NCBI RefSeq assembly: GCF_025642135.1
Contig: NZ_CP106793.1
Span: 496,001 to 560,000 of the forward strand
From: Streptomyces cynarae
GTDB taxonomy: Bacteria; Actinomycetota; Actinomycetes; Streptomycetales; Streptomycetaceae
Direction: 5' to 3'
Length of the DNA stretch: 64,000 bases
In this document: positions 14,275-23,324 of the stretch, piece by piece
How the letters are laid out: the number at the start of each line of letters is the position of its first letter
Numbering within the stretch: the first letter of the stretch is position 1
Translations under genes and position numbers: made by a program
The notes under the pieces: generated by a model
Told to the model about the DNA's origin: nothing
Databases searched by the model: none
Seen by the model: only the letters and a program-made list of their open reading frames with translations

Positions 14275-16275
14275 ATGCCCAGACGACGAAACGCACTGGC
14301 GAAAGCCGCTGTCATCGGCGCAGCCGCCGCGCTGACGGGCCTCACGACGTTGGCGCCGCCTGCCGGCGCCGTGACCTACAGCGGCGGCACCATGTGGCAG
14401 CCGCCGAGCGGAGCGCCGTCCTACGGCTCGCTCTACGCCCACGCGATCAGGCTTCAGCACAGCACCGACTCCAACGGCACGCTCCTCGCCTCCTTCGAGC
14501 AGTACTCGAGCAACGGCATGCCGGTGTATCGCAGTACCGACTCAGGACACACCTGGACACAGATCTCCACGATCAACGACCAGGTCAATTCCTGGAACAA
14601 CATCCAACTCGAACCCGTGCTCTACGAGCTCCCTCAGGCGGTCGGCTCCTTTCCCGCGGGAACGATCATCGCGGCCGGCGACTCCATCCCCGCCGACAAC
14701 TCCGAGACGAAGATCGACATGTACGCCAGCACCGACCACGGCGTCACCTGGTCCTTCGTGAGCTCGATCGCGACCGGCGGCAAGGCCGTCGACACAAACG
14801 GCAATACCCCGGTCTGGGAGCCGTACTTCATGGTGGCGAACAACAAGCTCATCGTCTGGATCTCCGACCAACGGGATCCCGCGCACGGCCAGAAGCTCGC
14901 CCACTTCACCACCACCGACGGCGTCAACTGGTCCTCCGAGGTGGACGATGTCGCCTACCCCGCCTACGCAGCCCGGCCCGGCATGGCCATCGTCGCTCGC
15001 CTGGGCAACGGCAAGTACATCCTCACCTACGAGTACTGCAACGCGCCGAGCGGCGGCTGCCCCGTCTACTACAAGATCGCCGACGACCCGGAGCAGTTCG
15101 GCTCGGTCACCGGAGTGCAGCTCATCACCACGGACGGCCACAAGCCGGACGGCGACCCGTACGTCGCCTGGCTGCCCACCGGCGGCCCCAACGGCACGAT
15201 CGTCGTGCAGGCGTACAGCGACCAGCAGCTCTACGAGAGCACGGACAACGGCGCGACCTGGGTGCGCATGTTCTGCAACACCGTTCAGGGCTACAGCCGC
15301 GGCCTGCTTCCCCTCGCCGACGGAAAGAGCCTCCTGGTCACCCGAGGCGGCGCACTGGTGACGAACGGCACCAACAAGGTGACCTATGGCATCGACGACT
15401 ACGGCGGCGGCATCTCCACCGGCGCCACCTACAAGATCGAGAACGCCCAGAGCTCCCAGGTGCTCGGCGTGCCCGACTCCACCTCCGGCTCCCCGGTCGT
15501 GCAGGCGGCCGACAACGGCACTCCTGACCACAACTGGCGGTTCCTTCTCCAGAGCAACGGCTACTACCGCATCCTCAACACCTTCAGCGGCAAGTACCTC
15601 GCCGTCCCCAACGGCTCCCTGTCGTCCGGCACCGGCGAAATCCAGTGGACGTCCACGGGCGGCGCCGAGCAGGACTGGTCCGTCGAACCATCCCCCGCCG
15701 GCGGCTACACCATCACCAACCGGCGCAGCGACCTGGCACTGACCATGGCGACCGACGCGAACGGTCAGACCTCGACGAACGAACAGGTCACCCAGGCACC
15801 GCTCACCTCGACCGCGAATCAGCGATGGGACCTCCTCCAGACTGCGGCCCCGGACTTCACCAGCGGCCAGTTCGCACTGGCCAACGTCAACAGCGGAAAG
15901 TACGCCGAGGTGGTCGGAAGCGTCAGCGGAACCCAGGCCGATCAGTACCGCAACGTGAACCACCCCGACCAGTACTGGACGTTCACGCAGGTCGGCTCCT
16001 ACTTCACGATCACCAACGTGTCCACGGGCAACTACCTCGACTCGGCAGGTGACACCACCAGCGGCAGCGCCGTCGTCGAGAAGCCGTCATCCGGCTCGAC
16101 CACCCAGCAATGGTCCCTGGTCGACTCCGGCAACGGTGAATACCAGGTCGTGAACCGCGCCAGCGGACTGAGTCTGGCGGTGGCCAACGCATCAACCGAC
16201 AACGGCGCACCGTTGGACCAGGAAACCGTCTCCACTGCGTCCGCACGCTTGTGGACGATCACGAAAATCAACTGA
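14275..16275 (+). CDS. Secreted BNR-propeller exo-arabinanase (GH93-like) with ricin-type domains
   Basis: The 666-residue protein uses the ATG at 14275, with AAAGGAG upstream and a signal peptide (RRNALAKAAVIGAAAALTGL) ending near PAGAV. Residues about 35-375 form a six-bladed propeller with Asp boxes (STDSGHTWTQI, STDHGVTWSFV, STDNGATWVRM), as in sialidases and GH93 exo-1,5-alpha-L-arabinanases. About 385-666 holds two ricin/CBM13-type modules with NWRF, DWSV, RWDL, YWTF, QWSL and LWTI repeats. GH93 is preferred over sialidase because FRIP and the Arg triad are not evident and the neighbours act on arabinan. It should release arabinobiose or arabinose outside the cell. Confidence 0.8.
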   Translation: MPRRRNALAKAAVIGAAAALTGLTTLAPPAGAVTYSGGTMWQPPSGAPSYGSLYAHAIRLQHSTDSNGTLLASFEQYSSNGMPVYRSTDSGHTWTQISTINDQVNSWNNIQLEPVLYELPQAVGSFPAGTIIAAGDSIPADNSETKIDMYASTDHGVTWSFVSSIATGGKAVDTNGNTPVWEPYFMVANNKLIVWISDQRDPAHGQKLAHFTTTDGVNWSSEVDDVAYPAYAARPGMAIVARLGNGKYILTYEYCNAPSGGCPVYYKIADDPEQFGSVTGVQLITTDGHKPDGDPYVAWLPTGGPNGTIVVQAYSDQQLYESTDNGATWVRMFCNTVQGYSRGLLPLADGKSLLVTRGGALVTNGTNKVTYGIDDYGGGISTGATYKIENAQSSQVLGVPDSTSGSPVVQAADNGTPDHNWRFLLQSNGYYRILNTFSGKYLAVPNGSLSSGTGEIQWTSTGGAEQDWSVEPSPAGGYTITNRRSDLALTMATDANGQTSTNEQVTQAPLTSTANQRWDLLQTAAPDFTSGQFALANVNSGKYAEVVGSVSGTQADQYRNVNHPDQYWTFTQVGSYFTITNVSTGNYLDSAGDTTSGSAVVEKPSSGSTTQQWSLVDSGNGEYQVVNRASGLSLAVANASTDNGAPLDQETVSTASARLWTITKIN

Positions 16276-16581
16276 CTCCGTACGCCCATAGGACCCCCTG
16301 GAAGGACTGGGTCCGAATGGAACCGTCCGTCGCGCTGGTCCTCTCCCCCAGGCAGACGACCAGCGCCCGAAGCGCCGCTCCCGAGCAACAGTCGCCGTCC
16401 GGTGCCCGACGGGTCGCAGCGCGCCACAGCACGTCGCAGGCCTCCCCCACGACCAAGGGGAAGGCTCCGCCAGCCACGTCGAGGACAGCGAGGTCAGTGA
16501 TCAAGCAGGACACCACGCGACGGCGGGTGGGGGGCATCATGCAGGTCTCGACCGGCCTGATCGTCCGAAAGGATCAGCAGG
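16276..16581. other. Intergenic region before the second lacI gene
   Basis: About 300 bp without a gene. A short inverted repeat near 16360-16385 (GCGCCCGAAGCGCC) is too weak to call a terminator. No LacI palindrome like those at 12.4-14.1 kb is present. The AAAGGATCAGCAG before 16582 serves as ribosome binding site. Confidence 0.4.
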
Positions 16582-17652
16582 GTGAAGCGTTCCGTCGCAC
16601 GTAGCCGAACGACGCTCACGGGCATCGCCGAGGCGGCGGGAGTCTCCGTGGCCACCGTCTCGAAAGTCGTCAACGGCCACAGCGACGTGTCCCCCAAGAC
16701 CCGAGCGCGCATCGAGCGGTTGCTGGTCAAGCACGAGTACGTCGCGCGCGGCCCCAGGGGGGCGCAGTCGCCCGTACGGACGGTGGACCTCACCTTCGAT
16801 CAGCTGGTCAACCCCAACAACCTGGTGATCATCCAGGGCGTCACGGAAGCCGCCGCTGAGGCGGGCGTGGACGTGGTGATCGGCACCGCGCCCGACGACC
16901 CGCTCGGCGCGGCGTGGACTCGGAAGATCACCAACGCTGGGCGAGAGGGCGTCCTCCTGGTCACCTCCGAACTGACCCCGCAACAGCGGACGCAGTTCGC
17001 GCGGGCCGAAATCCCACTGGTGCTGATCGATCCGATGAACGTGCCCGACGAGTCGGTGCCGAGCATCGGGGCGACCAACTTCAGCGGCGGCATGTCCGCC
17101 ACAGAACACCTGCTGAAGCTCGGCCACCGCAGGATCGCGATGATCGAGGGACGGCACGACGCCGTATGCAACACCGCACGCCTGCACGGCTACCAGGCCG
17201 CACTCAGCGGCGCCGGCATCACACCCGACCCCCGGCTCGTCAAGCACGGCGGCTTCCGCTTCCAACCCGCCCACCAGGCCGCCCTCGACCTGTTCGCCCT
17301 GGAGGACCCGCCGACCGCCGTCTTCGCCGGCAACGATCTGGAGGCGTTCGGCGTCATCGAGGCCGCCCGTGTGCACGGCCTGCGGGTACCCGACGACGTC
17401 AGCGTGGTCGGCTTCGACGACACTGCGGCCGCCGGCACCTCCGCTCCTCCCCTGACCACCATCCGTCAGCCCTTCGTCGAGATGGGCCGTGCCGCGCTGC
17501 GCACTCTGCTCCGGCTCGCCGCGCACGAACCCCTCGACAGCCACCGGGTCGAGCTGGCCACCCAGCTCGTGGTTCGGGCCTCGACCGCCCCGGCGCCCAC
17601 CCGCTCTCAACCGCACACCCCGCGCTCCTTAATCTCAAGGGACGTCCCGTGA
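16582..17652 (+). CDS. LacI-family transcriptional regulator
   Basis: The 356-residue regulator has an N-terminal HTH (TLTGIAEAAGVSVATVSKVV) and a ligand-binding domain (GVLLVTSELTPQQRTQF, GHRRIAMIEGRHD, VPDDVSVVGFDDTAAAG). The start is a GTG with AAAGGA upstream. A TTA codon near the 3' end (17629-17631) suggests possible bldA dependence. It has no sugar operon directly adjacent: the next DNA is a decayed WD40 fragment and then an unrelated regulator. It may have lost its target genes or act on the GH93 side upstream. Confidence 0.9.
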   Translation: MKRSVARSRTTLTGIAEAAGVSVATVSKVVNGHSDVSPKTRARIERLLVKHEYVARGPRGAQSPVRTVDLTFDQLVNPNNLVIIQGVTEAAAEAGVDVVIGTAPDDPLGAAWTRKITNAGREGVLLVTSELTPQQRTQFARAEIPLVLIDPMNVPDESVPSIGATNFSGGMSATEHLLKLGHRRIAMIEGRHDAVCNTARLHGYQAALSGAGITPDPRLVKHGGFRFQPAHQAALDLFALEDPPTAVFAGNDLEAFGVIEAARVHGLRVPDDVSVVGFDDTAAAGTSAPPLTTIRQPFVEMGRAALRTLLRLAAHEPLDSHRVELATQLVVRASTAPAPTRSQPHTPRSLISRDVP

Positions 17653-17704
17653 CGACGCTTCGGGCCGATCCGGCCCGCGCGCAAGGAGTGGGTCGAGGCC
17701 CTGC

Positions 17705-17868
17705 TCGCCGAGATGCCCCTCTCTTCGCCCGTGACCGCGTCCCACACAGGCACCATGGCGTCCCGGCCGCTGGTGACGGCAACCGGCCTGCGGTCCAGCA
17801 CGGCCGTCGCCACCGCCGAAACCTGATCGGTGTGGCCCGTCACCGGGTCGCCGAGGTCGACGACGAGT
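17705..17868 (-). pseudogene. WD40-repeat protein fragment
   Basis: The minus strand reads LVVDLGDPVTGHTDQVSAVA, then DRRPVAVTSGRDAMVPVWD and AVTGEE. This is one and a half WD40 blades (GH...VWD). There is no start, no signal and no other blade, and the reading dissolves into the 3' end of the lacI gene. It is a leftover of a deleted WD40 protein. Confidence 0.6.
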
Positions 17869-17887
17869 TGAGATGCGGATGGCTTCC

Positions 17888-18784
17888 TCAGGACGGGCTG
17901 CCGGCAGCTGTCGGGCTCGGCACCTCCACGGGAGCCGGGATGTGCCGTTGCAGCCGGTGGAACGCGGGGGCGTGCGGCGCTGTGGGGGCGAGGGTGTAGG
18001 TGACGATGGTCAGGCCGGGGTCGGCTGGGATTTCCAAGGCGTCGTAGTCGAGGTCGAGGTCGCCGACGGCGGGGTGATGGAAGTGCTGTTGGCCGCTGCG
18101 GTAGTACTCGACGTCGTGCGCGTCCCAGCGGGCAGCGAACTCATCGCTGTGGGCGGCGAGTTCGTCGATGAGATCGGCGAGGTCGGTGTTGCCGGGCGTG
18201 CGGGCGGCTTCGGTGCGCAGGCTTCCGACGGCGTCGTGGGCGATGCCGTTCCAGTCGCGGTAGAAGCGGCGTGCCCGCGCGTCGAGGAAGACGAAGCGGG
18301 CCAGGTTGGGCGGCTGCTCGTTGGTGTCGAGTGCCTCTTCGTACAGGGTGCGGGCGAGCTGGTTGGTGGCGAGGACGTCGAGGTGGGCGTTGCGGACGAA
18401 GGCGGCGGCGCCGGTCATGGCGTCCAGGACCTGCTGGACGCTGTCGCGCACGTGCGAGGCGCCGCCGTCGCGGTCGTCGGCACGGTGGGGGGCGTTCGCG
18501 GCGCGAACGAGGGCGGCCAGGTGGGCGCGTTCGACGTCGTCGAGCTGGAGTGCGCCGGCGAGGCTGTCGAGGATCTCCTCGGAGACGCCGCCCACGTTGC
18601 CGCGCTCGATGCGGGTGTAGTACTCGACGCTGATCGCGGCGAGCTGAGCGACTTCTGAACGGCGCAGCCCGCTGACCTGACGCCGCCCGCCGAAGTCGGG
18701 AAGGCCGGCCTGTTGCGGGGTGATGCGGGCACGGCGGCTGGTGAGGAAGGTGCGGATGTCCTCGCGGACGGTGTCGGTCGGCAC
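17888..18784 (-). CDS. XRE-type regulator with MmyB-like ligand-binding domain
   Basis: The 298-residue protein starts at the GTG at 18784 (VPTDTVREDIRTFLTSRRA). An XRE HTH (VSGLRRSEVAQLAAISVEYY, TRIERGN) is followed by a C-terminal MmyB-like PAS-type domain (VLDAMTGAAAFVRNAHLDVL, ATNQLARTLYEE). These regulators commonly sit divergent to the oxidoreductase or efflux genes they control, and their ligand domain may bind fatty acids. Here it faces the MFS/cupin/ADH cluster. The longer upstream frame is possible but has no better ribosome binding site. Confidence 0.9.
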   Translation of the reverse strand: MPTDTVREDIRTFLTSRRARITPQQAGLPDFGGRRQVSGLRRSEVAQLAAISVEYYTRIERGNVGGVSEEILDSLAGALQLDDVERAHLAALVRAANAPHRADDRDGGASHVRDSVQQVLDAMTGAAAFVRNAHLDVLATNQLARTLYEEALDTNEQPPNLARFVFLDARARRFYRDWNGIAHDAVGSLRTEAARTPGNTDLADLIDELAAHSDEFAARWDAHDVEYYRSGQQHFHHPAVGDLDLDYDALEIPADPGLTIVTYTLAPTAPHAPAFHRLQRHIPAPVEVPSPTAAGSPS

Positions 18785-18830
18785 GACCTCAGCGTAGGAC
18801 ACACCCTGCCGCGCAGCACACAAACGCCTG

Positions 18831-18857
18831 AGGAGGGGCCCTGCCAGTACCCCTCCT
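18831..18857. promoter_or_regulatory. Inverted repeat in the regulator/MFS divergent region
   Basis: AGGAGGGG (18831-18838) and CCCCTCCT (18850-18857) are perfect 8-bp arms 11 bp apart. They lie between the MmyB-type regulator and the MFS gene, with a looser CTGAC/GTCAG repeat just downstream. This is a plausible operator for the divergent regulator. Confidence 0.45.
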
Positions 18858-18958
18858 GACAAGGACTCCCAGGTCAGACGGCATTAGTGGTTCCGTGGAC
18901 GTCCGACCGGGCCGGCGAGCCCGCTACCTGCCCCTCCACGGAAGGAACCTCCACCGTC

Positions 18959-20356
18959 ATGCCTCTCACCGCTTCCTCGCGCCGGTCGTCGGAGGCGGGC
19001 ACGCCCGGGACGGACCGGCACGCCACGGCGACGCCGGCGGCCGCCGTCCTCGGCTTCTTCATGATCACCCTGGACGCGACGATCGTGAACGTCGCCCTGC
19101 CCTCGATCCGTGACGCGCTCGGCGGCGGGATCACCGGCCTGGCGTGGGTGGTCGACGCCTACACGCTGATGTTCGCCGCCCTGCTGCTGTCGGCCGGTGC
19201 CCTCTCGGACCGGATTGGCGCTCGCAAGGCGTTCGCCGGCGGCCTGACTCTCTTCGTCACCGCATCCGTGGCGTGCGGGCTGGCCCCGTCGCTGCCGGTG
19301 CTGATCGCCGCGCGCATGGTGCAGGGCATCGGCGCGGCCGTCACCATGCCGACCTCCATGGCGCTGGTGCGCCAGGCGTTCCCCGACCTGGCCCGCCGGG
19401 CACGCGCGGTGGGCGTGTGGGCGATGGGCGGTGCCATCGCCGCCGCTGCCGGCCCGGTGCTCGGCGGTCTGCTGAGCCTGGCCTCCTGGCGGATGATCTT
19501 CTGGATCAACCTGCCGGTCGGCCTCCTCACCCTGGCACTGCTGTCCCGTACGCCGCACTCGCCGACCCGTCCGGCGCCGTTCGACTGGATCGGGCAGATC
19601 ACTGCTGTCCTGGCGATGGGCGGTCTCACCTTCGGGGCGATCGAGGCGGGCGACGTCGGTTTCACCGCGCCGCGGGTGTCGGCCTCGCTCGGCATCGCGG
19701 TCGTCTCGCTGGCCTCGTTCATCACGGCACAGGCGAAGGTTGCCCATCCGATGGTGCCGCTCGCCCTGTTCCGCTCCGTGACTGTGGTCGTCGCCACTGG
19801 CATCGGGTTCGCATTCATGGTCGGCTTCTACGGACTGCCGTTCCTGTTCTCGCTGTACTTCCAGCAACAGCACGGCCTGTCCGCGCTGGGCGCCGGAATC
19901 GCGTTCCTGCCGATGATGCTGCTCAGCGCCTGCCTGACGCCGTTTGCCACCCGGATCGCCGAGCGCACCGGCCCGCGTGTGCCGGTCGTCGCCGGGCTGA
20001 TCCTGATCGTCGGCGGTTCCATCGCCCTCGCGGCGGTATCCGCTTCCACGCCGGTGTGGGCGAGCGCGCTGCTGCTGATCCCCGTCGGCCTGTCCGGGCC
20101 GCTGGTGATGCCCGCGACCACCGCCCTGCTCCTGGAGCACGTACCCGCCGAGCAGACCGGCACCGCCAGCGGGGTGTTCAACACCAGCCGGCAGATCGGC
20201 GGGGCCCTGGCCGTGGCCGTCTTCGGCGCCCTGATCTCCGCCCGGGCCGGCTTCCAGCACGGGCTGCGCATCAGTCTCGCCCTGGCAGCCGCCATCACCC
20301 TCCTCGCGGCCCTGGCCGCCCCCCGCATGGGCACCGCCCGGCGTGGCAACGGGTAA
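18959..20356 (+). CDS. MFS drug/solute exporter (DHA2 type, 14 TM)
   Basis: The 465-residue membrane protein uses the ATG at 18959, preceded by GGAAGGAA. Around 14 hydrophobic spans are visible. LDATIVNVALPSIRDAL (span 1, motif D1) and AGALSDRIGARKAFAGG (motif A loop) are typical of DHA2 multidrug exporters powered by proton antiport. Motif C glycines appear in GGAIAAAAGPVLGGLLS. It leads the cluster controlled by the divergent MmyB-type regulator. Confidence 0.92.
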   Translation: MPLTASSRRSSEAGTPGTDRHATATPAAAVLGFFMITLDATIVNVALPSIRDALGGGITGLAWVVDAYTLMFAALLLSAGALSDRIGARKAFAGGLTLFVTASVACGLAPSLPVLIAARMVQGIGAAVTMPTSMALVRQAFPDLARRARAVGVWAMGGAIAAAAGPVLGGLLSLASWRMIFWINLPVGLLTLALLSRTPHSPTRPAPFDWIGQITAVLAMGGLTFGAIEAGDVGFTAPRVSASLGIAVVSLASFITAQAKVAHPMVPLALFRSVTVVVATGIGFAFMVGFYGLPFLFSLYFQQQHGLSALGAGIAFLPMMLLSACLTPFATRIAERTGPRVPVVAGLILIVGGSIALAAVSASTPVWASALLLIPVGLSGPLVMPATTALLLEHVPAEQTGTASGVFNTSRQIGGALAVAVFGALISARAGFQHGLRISLALAAAITLLAALAAPRMGTARRGNG

Positions 20357-20380
20357 TCGCCAGGAACCGCGCAGGAAGAC

Positions 20381-20449
20381 ATGTGCGACAAGGCCGGCTT
20401 CGTCATCGGCCACGCGCCGGCCGTCGACGGCGGCTACACCATCCAGTAA
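20381..20449 (+). pseudogene. C-terminal scrap of a short-chain dehydrogenase
   Basis: Twenty-two codons read CDKAGFVIGHAPAVDGGYTI and end in a natural stop. This is the invariant C-terminal end of SDR enzymes (FVTGH..AVDGGY). The catalytic body is missing, deleted up to the MFS stop codon. Confidence 0.7.
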
Positions 20450-20520
20450 CCCCCAACCGGCCACCCGCCACACCCCTCTGTCCGGCGACATGGCGGGGCC
20501 CCGACCGCAAGGGAGCAATG

Positions 20521-20846
20521 ATGTCCGGCAACGACCAGCCCTCGGGCGCAGCCAAGACGTTCGGCGACTTCGCCCCGCAGCTGGCGCACTTCACCGACGA
20601 CGTCCTGTTCGGCGAGGTGGGGAAGCGCGCCGACCTCGCCGCCCGCGACCCCGCTCGCTCATTACGGTGGCGAACCTGGTCACCAGCGGCAGCGCCGACA
20701 GGCTGCGCCGTCACCCGGGTCGTGCCAAGGACAACGGGGCCAGCGAGGCCGAGCTGATCGAGGCCATCACTCACCTCACGTTCTGCACCGGCCGACCCTG
20801 CGCCATGACCGCCGTGGCCGTGACCAAGGACCTCTTCCGCGGCTGA
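20521..20846 (+). pseudogene. Carboxymuconolactone decarboxylase-family gene with frameshift
   Basis: The ATG at 20521 opens MSGNDQPSGAAKTFGDFAPQ, then LAHFTDDVLFGEVGKRADL. At about 20650 the frame must shift to continue as SLITVANLVTSGSADRLRR and SEAELIEAITHLTFCTG, ending KDLFRG. Joined, this is a full-length CMD/AhpD-like protein. The sequence GACCCCGCTCGCTC, where GACCGCTCGCTC is expected, pins a 2-nt insertion. The usual active-site region is also altered (TGRPCAM), which favours a real pseudogene over a sequencing error. Confidence 0.75.
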
Positions 20847-20926
20847 CCCGCCCGGTCGGCGCGATCCGATGAACCGGCCGCGCACCTGCGTGGCCCGCAA
20901 CACCCGTACGAGCAAGGAGTCACCTG

Positions 20927-21325
20927 ATGGAACTGCTGAAGCGTCCCGCCACCCTCAAGCTGCCGGAGAACATGTTCACCGGTGACGCCTGGGCCGATGT
21001 CATCTACCGCGGCGAAGAGCCGTCGAGGACGCGGGCGAACGCCGTGCACTTCGCGCCCGGGGCCCGTACGGCCTGGCACTCGCACAGCCTCGGCCAGACA
21101 CTCTACGTCGTCGAGGGCATCGCTCTGATCCAGTCCCGCGGCGGCAAGATCCTCGAAGCCCACCCGGGCCAGGTCATCTGGACCCCTCCGGGCGAGGAAC
21201 ACTGGCACGGCGCCGCCCCGGGCCACTTCATGACCCACATCGCCCTGTGGGAAGGCGACGACGTCACCTGGCTCGACCACGTCACCGACGCCGAATACGC
21301 CGGCCCCCGCACCCGTGGCCTCTGA
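20927..21325 (+). CDS. Cupin-domain protein
   Basis: The 132-residue single-domain cupin has motif 1 in AWHSHSLGQTLYVVEGIALI and motif 2 in PGQVIWTPPGEEHWHGAAP, with several His/Glu metal ligands visible. Small cupins of this type often accompany CMD-family proteins and oxidoreductases, as here. The role may be metal-dependent isomerase or dioxygenase chemistry, or detoxification. An AAGGAG site lies 7 bp upstream, and the gene lies 38 bp before the alcohol dehydrogenase. Confidence 0.88.
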   Translation: MELLKRPATLKLPENMFTGDAWADVIYRGEEPSRTRANAVHFAPGARTAWHSHSLGQTLYVVEGIALIQSRGGKILEAHPGQVIWTPPGEEHWHGAAPGHFMTHIALWEGDDVTWLDHVTDAEYAGPRTRGL

Positions 21326-21363
21326 CCCACCCCCACACCGAACACCCGCAAGGAGCAACCCGC

Positions 21364-22380
21364 ATGCGTGCAGCAGTCCTGTACGGACCGAAGGACGTTC
21401 GCGTCGAGGAGCGCGCCATCCCGAAGATCCTCAAACCCACCGACGCCGTGATCCGCACCTTCGCGACCTGCGTGTGCGGCTCCGACCTGTGGGACTACCG
21501 CGGCATCAACCCCGCCAAGGACCCGGCCCCCGTCGGCCACGAGTACGTCGGCATCGTCGAGGAAGTCGGCGCCCAGGTCACGACCGTGCGGGCGGGCCAG
21601 TTCGTCGTCGGCTCCTTCTTCGCCTCCGACGGCACCTGCCCCAACTGCGTCAACGGCTACCCCAGCAACTGCCTCAACCGTGAGTTCGTCGGCGGCTGCC
21701 AGGCCGAGTACGTCCGTATTCCGCTCGCAGACGGCACCCTGGTCGCCACCCCCGACCTGCCCACGGACACACAGGTGCCCGACCTGCTGGCCTGCTCCGA
21801 CGTCATGGGTACCGGCTGGTGGGCCGCCGTCGCCGCCGGTGTGCGGCCGGGCGACACGGTCGCCGTCGTCGGCGACGGCGCCATCGGCCTGTCGGCGGTG
21901 TTGGCCGCCCGGGAACTCGGTGCCGGACGCATCATCGCCATGTCCCGCCACGAGTCCCGTCAGAAGCTGGCCGCCGAGTTCGGCGCCACGGACGTCGTCA
22001 CCGAACGCGGCGACGAGGGTGTGGCCCGCATCAAGGACCTGACCGGCGGCATCGGCGCCGACCGCGTCCTGGAATGCGTCGGCACCCAGCAGGCCACGCA
22101 GCAGGCCCTGAACTCCACCCGGCCCGGCGGCGGTGTCGGCATCACCGGCGTCCCCCACGGTGTCCAGATCGACGGCGCGGAGTTGTTCTACTCCCACGTC
22201 GCCGTGCAGGGAGGCCCTGCCCCCGTGCGCCGCTTCCTGCCCGACCTCATCGACCGTGTCATGACCGGCCGCATCAACCCCGGCCGGGTCTTCGACCTGA
22301 CCCTGCCCCTCGACCAGGCCGCCGAGGGCTACCAGGCCATGGACGAACGTCGCGCGATCAAGACGCTTCTGCGTCCCTGA
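21364..22380 (+). CDS. Zinc-dependent alcohol dehydrogenase (MDR family)
   Basis: The 338-residue medium-chain dehydrogenase has catalytic zinc ligands in TCVCGSDLWDY (Cys), PVGHEYVG (His/Glu) and a later acidic residue. The structural zinc lobe is CPNCVNGYPSNC, a three-cysteine variant with Gly in place of the usual third Cys. The Rossmann motif VAVVGDGAIGLSAVLAARE binds NAD(P)H. It is the last gene of the MFS/cupin cluster and ends 24 bp before a strong terminator. The substrate is unknown, with small aldehydes or quinone-type compounds most likely. Confidence 0.92.
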   Translation: MRAAVLYGPKDVRVEERAIPKILKPTDAVIRTFATCVCGSDLWDYRGINPAKDPAPVGHEYVGIVEEVGAQVTTVRAGQFVVGSFFASDGTCPNCVNGYPSNCLNREFVGGCQAEYVRIPLADGTLVATPDLPTDTQVPDLLACSDVMGTGWWAAVAAGVRPGDTVAVVGDGAIGLSAVLAARELGAGRIIAMSRHESRQKLAAEFGATDVVTERGDEGVARIKDLTGGIGADRVLECVGTQQATQQALNSTRPGGGVGITGVPHGVQIDGAELFYSHVAVQGGPAPVRRFLPDLIDRVMTGRINPGRVFDLTLPLDQAAEGYQAMDERRAIKTLLRP

Positions 22381-22403
22381 GCCGTCGTTCGTGTCGTTGC
22401 TTC

Positions 22404-22441
22404 GCGCGGTGGAGCCGGACCCCGGTCCGGCTCCACCGCGC
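22404..22441 (+). terminator. Strong hairpin after the alcohol dehydrogenase
   Basis: The arm at 22404-22421 and its complement at 22424-22441 form an 18-bp perfect inverted repeat with almost no loop. The innermost pairs must open to form the loop. It terminates the MFS-ADH unit and separates it from the GH3 remnant. Confidence 0.85.
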
Positions 22442-22579
22442 CGGTCGGAGAGGCCCGGACACCGAGCGAGACCGACGCTTGGGCGATACGACCGCGAAAG
22501 AAGTCACAGGGAAGGAGGGAAAGAGGATGAGGACAAAGCGAGTTGCACCGCGAGCCGACGCCCTGCCGACTGCTTCGCT

Positions 22580-23254
22580 GAGAGCGTCGACGTCGCCGTC
22601 CGCTACCCCTTCGGTCACGGCCTGAGCTACACCTCCTTCACCCACTCCGACTTCCGCGTCACCGCCACCGGCCCGGACACCGCCACGGTCGGTGTCACGG
22701 TCACCAACACCGGCGACCGCTTCGGCAAACAGGTGGTGCAGATCTACGTCACCGCGCCCCGGCGACCGGTCAGCAGCCCGGCACGGGAACTGCGCGGCTT
22801 CACCAAGGTGGCGCTCGCCCCCGGCGAGAGCACCACCGTGGAACTCACCCTCGACCGCCGCGCCTTCGCCTACTGGGATGTCACCCGCGACGACTGGACC
22901 GTGGCGCCCGGTCGGTACCGGATCCAGCTCGGCGGCAACGCGCACGGCATCGCCGCGAGCGCCGTCCTCGACCTGCCCGGGGACAAGCTCGTGCGGCCTC
23001 TCACGCTCGATTCACCGATCGGTGACTGGTTCGGGCACCCGGTCGTCGGCCCCGCACTCACCGCCTGGCTTGTGTCCGGGCTGACCGCGGAGGAGGCCAG
23101 GGCGGCGCAGGAGGGGAACGACGAAGCACTGCGACTTCTGCCCTCCATGGCGATGCGTCAGTTCCCCGTGTTCCTTCCCCGGCGGCTTCCGCAGAAACTG
23201 CTGGAAGGGCCCATGCGGATGAGCTCGGCGTCCCCCGACCCGGCCGACGCCTGA
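22580..23254 (+). pseudogene. C-terminal remnant of a GH3 beta-glucosidase
   Basis: The frame reads VDVAVRYPFGHGLSYTSFTH, then VGVTVTNTGDRFGKQVVQIY and FAYWDVTRDDWTVAPGRYRI. This is the fibronectin-III-like C-terminal domain of GH3 beta-glucosidases plus a short tail typical of the actinobacterial group. Both catalytic domains, with the nucleophile Asp, are absent, and the upstream sequence is unrelated. About 220 residues of a normal 750-850 remain, so it cannot be active. Confidence 0.8.
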
Positions 23255-23292
23255 TCCGGCGCCCGCTGTCACATCCCGGGCACCACAAACCG

Positions 23293-23324
23293 CGGCCCGC
23301 TGTGCCCTGACACACAGCGGGCCG
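23293..23324. terminator. 12-bp perfect hairpin
   Basis: CGGCCCGCTGTG (23293-23304) pairs with CACAGCGGGCCG (23313-23324) across an 8-nt loop, 38 bp after the GH3 remnant. It is a likely terminator that outlived its gene. The remaining 23325-23595 holds the GNAT promoter region and no gene. Confidence 0.7.
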
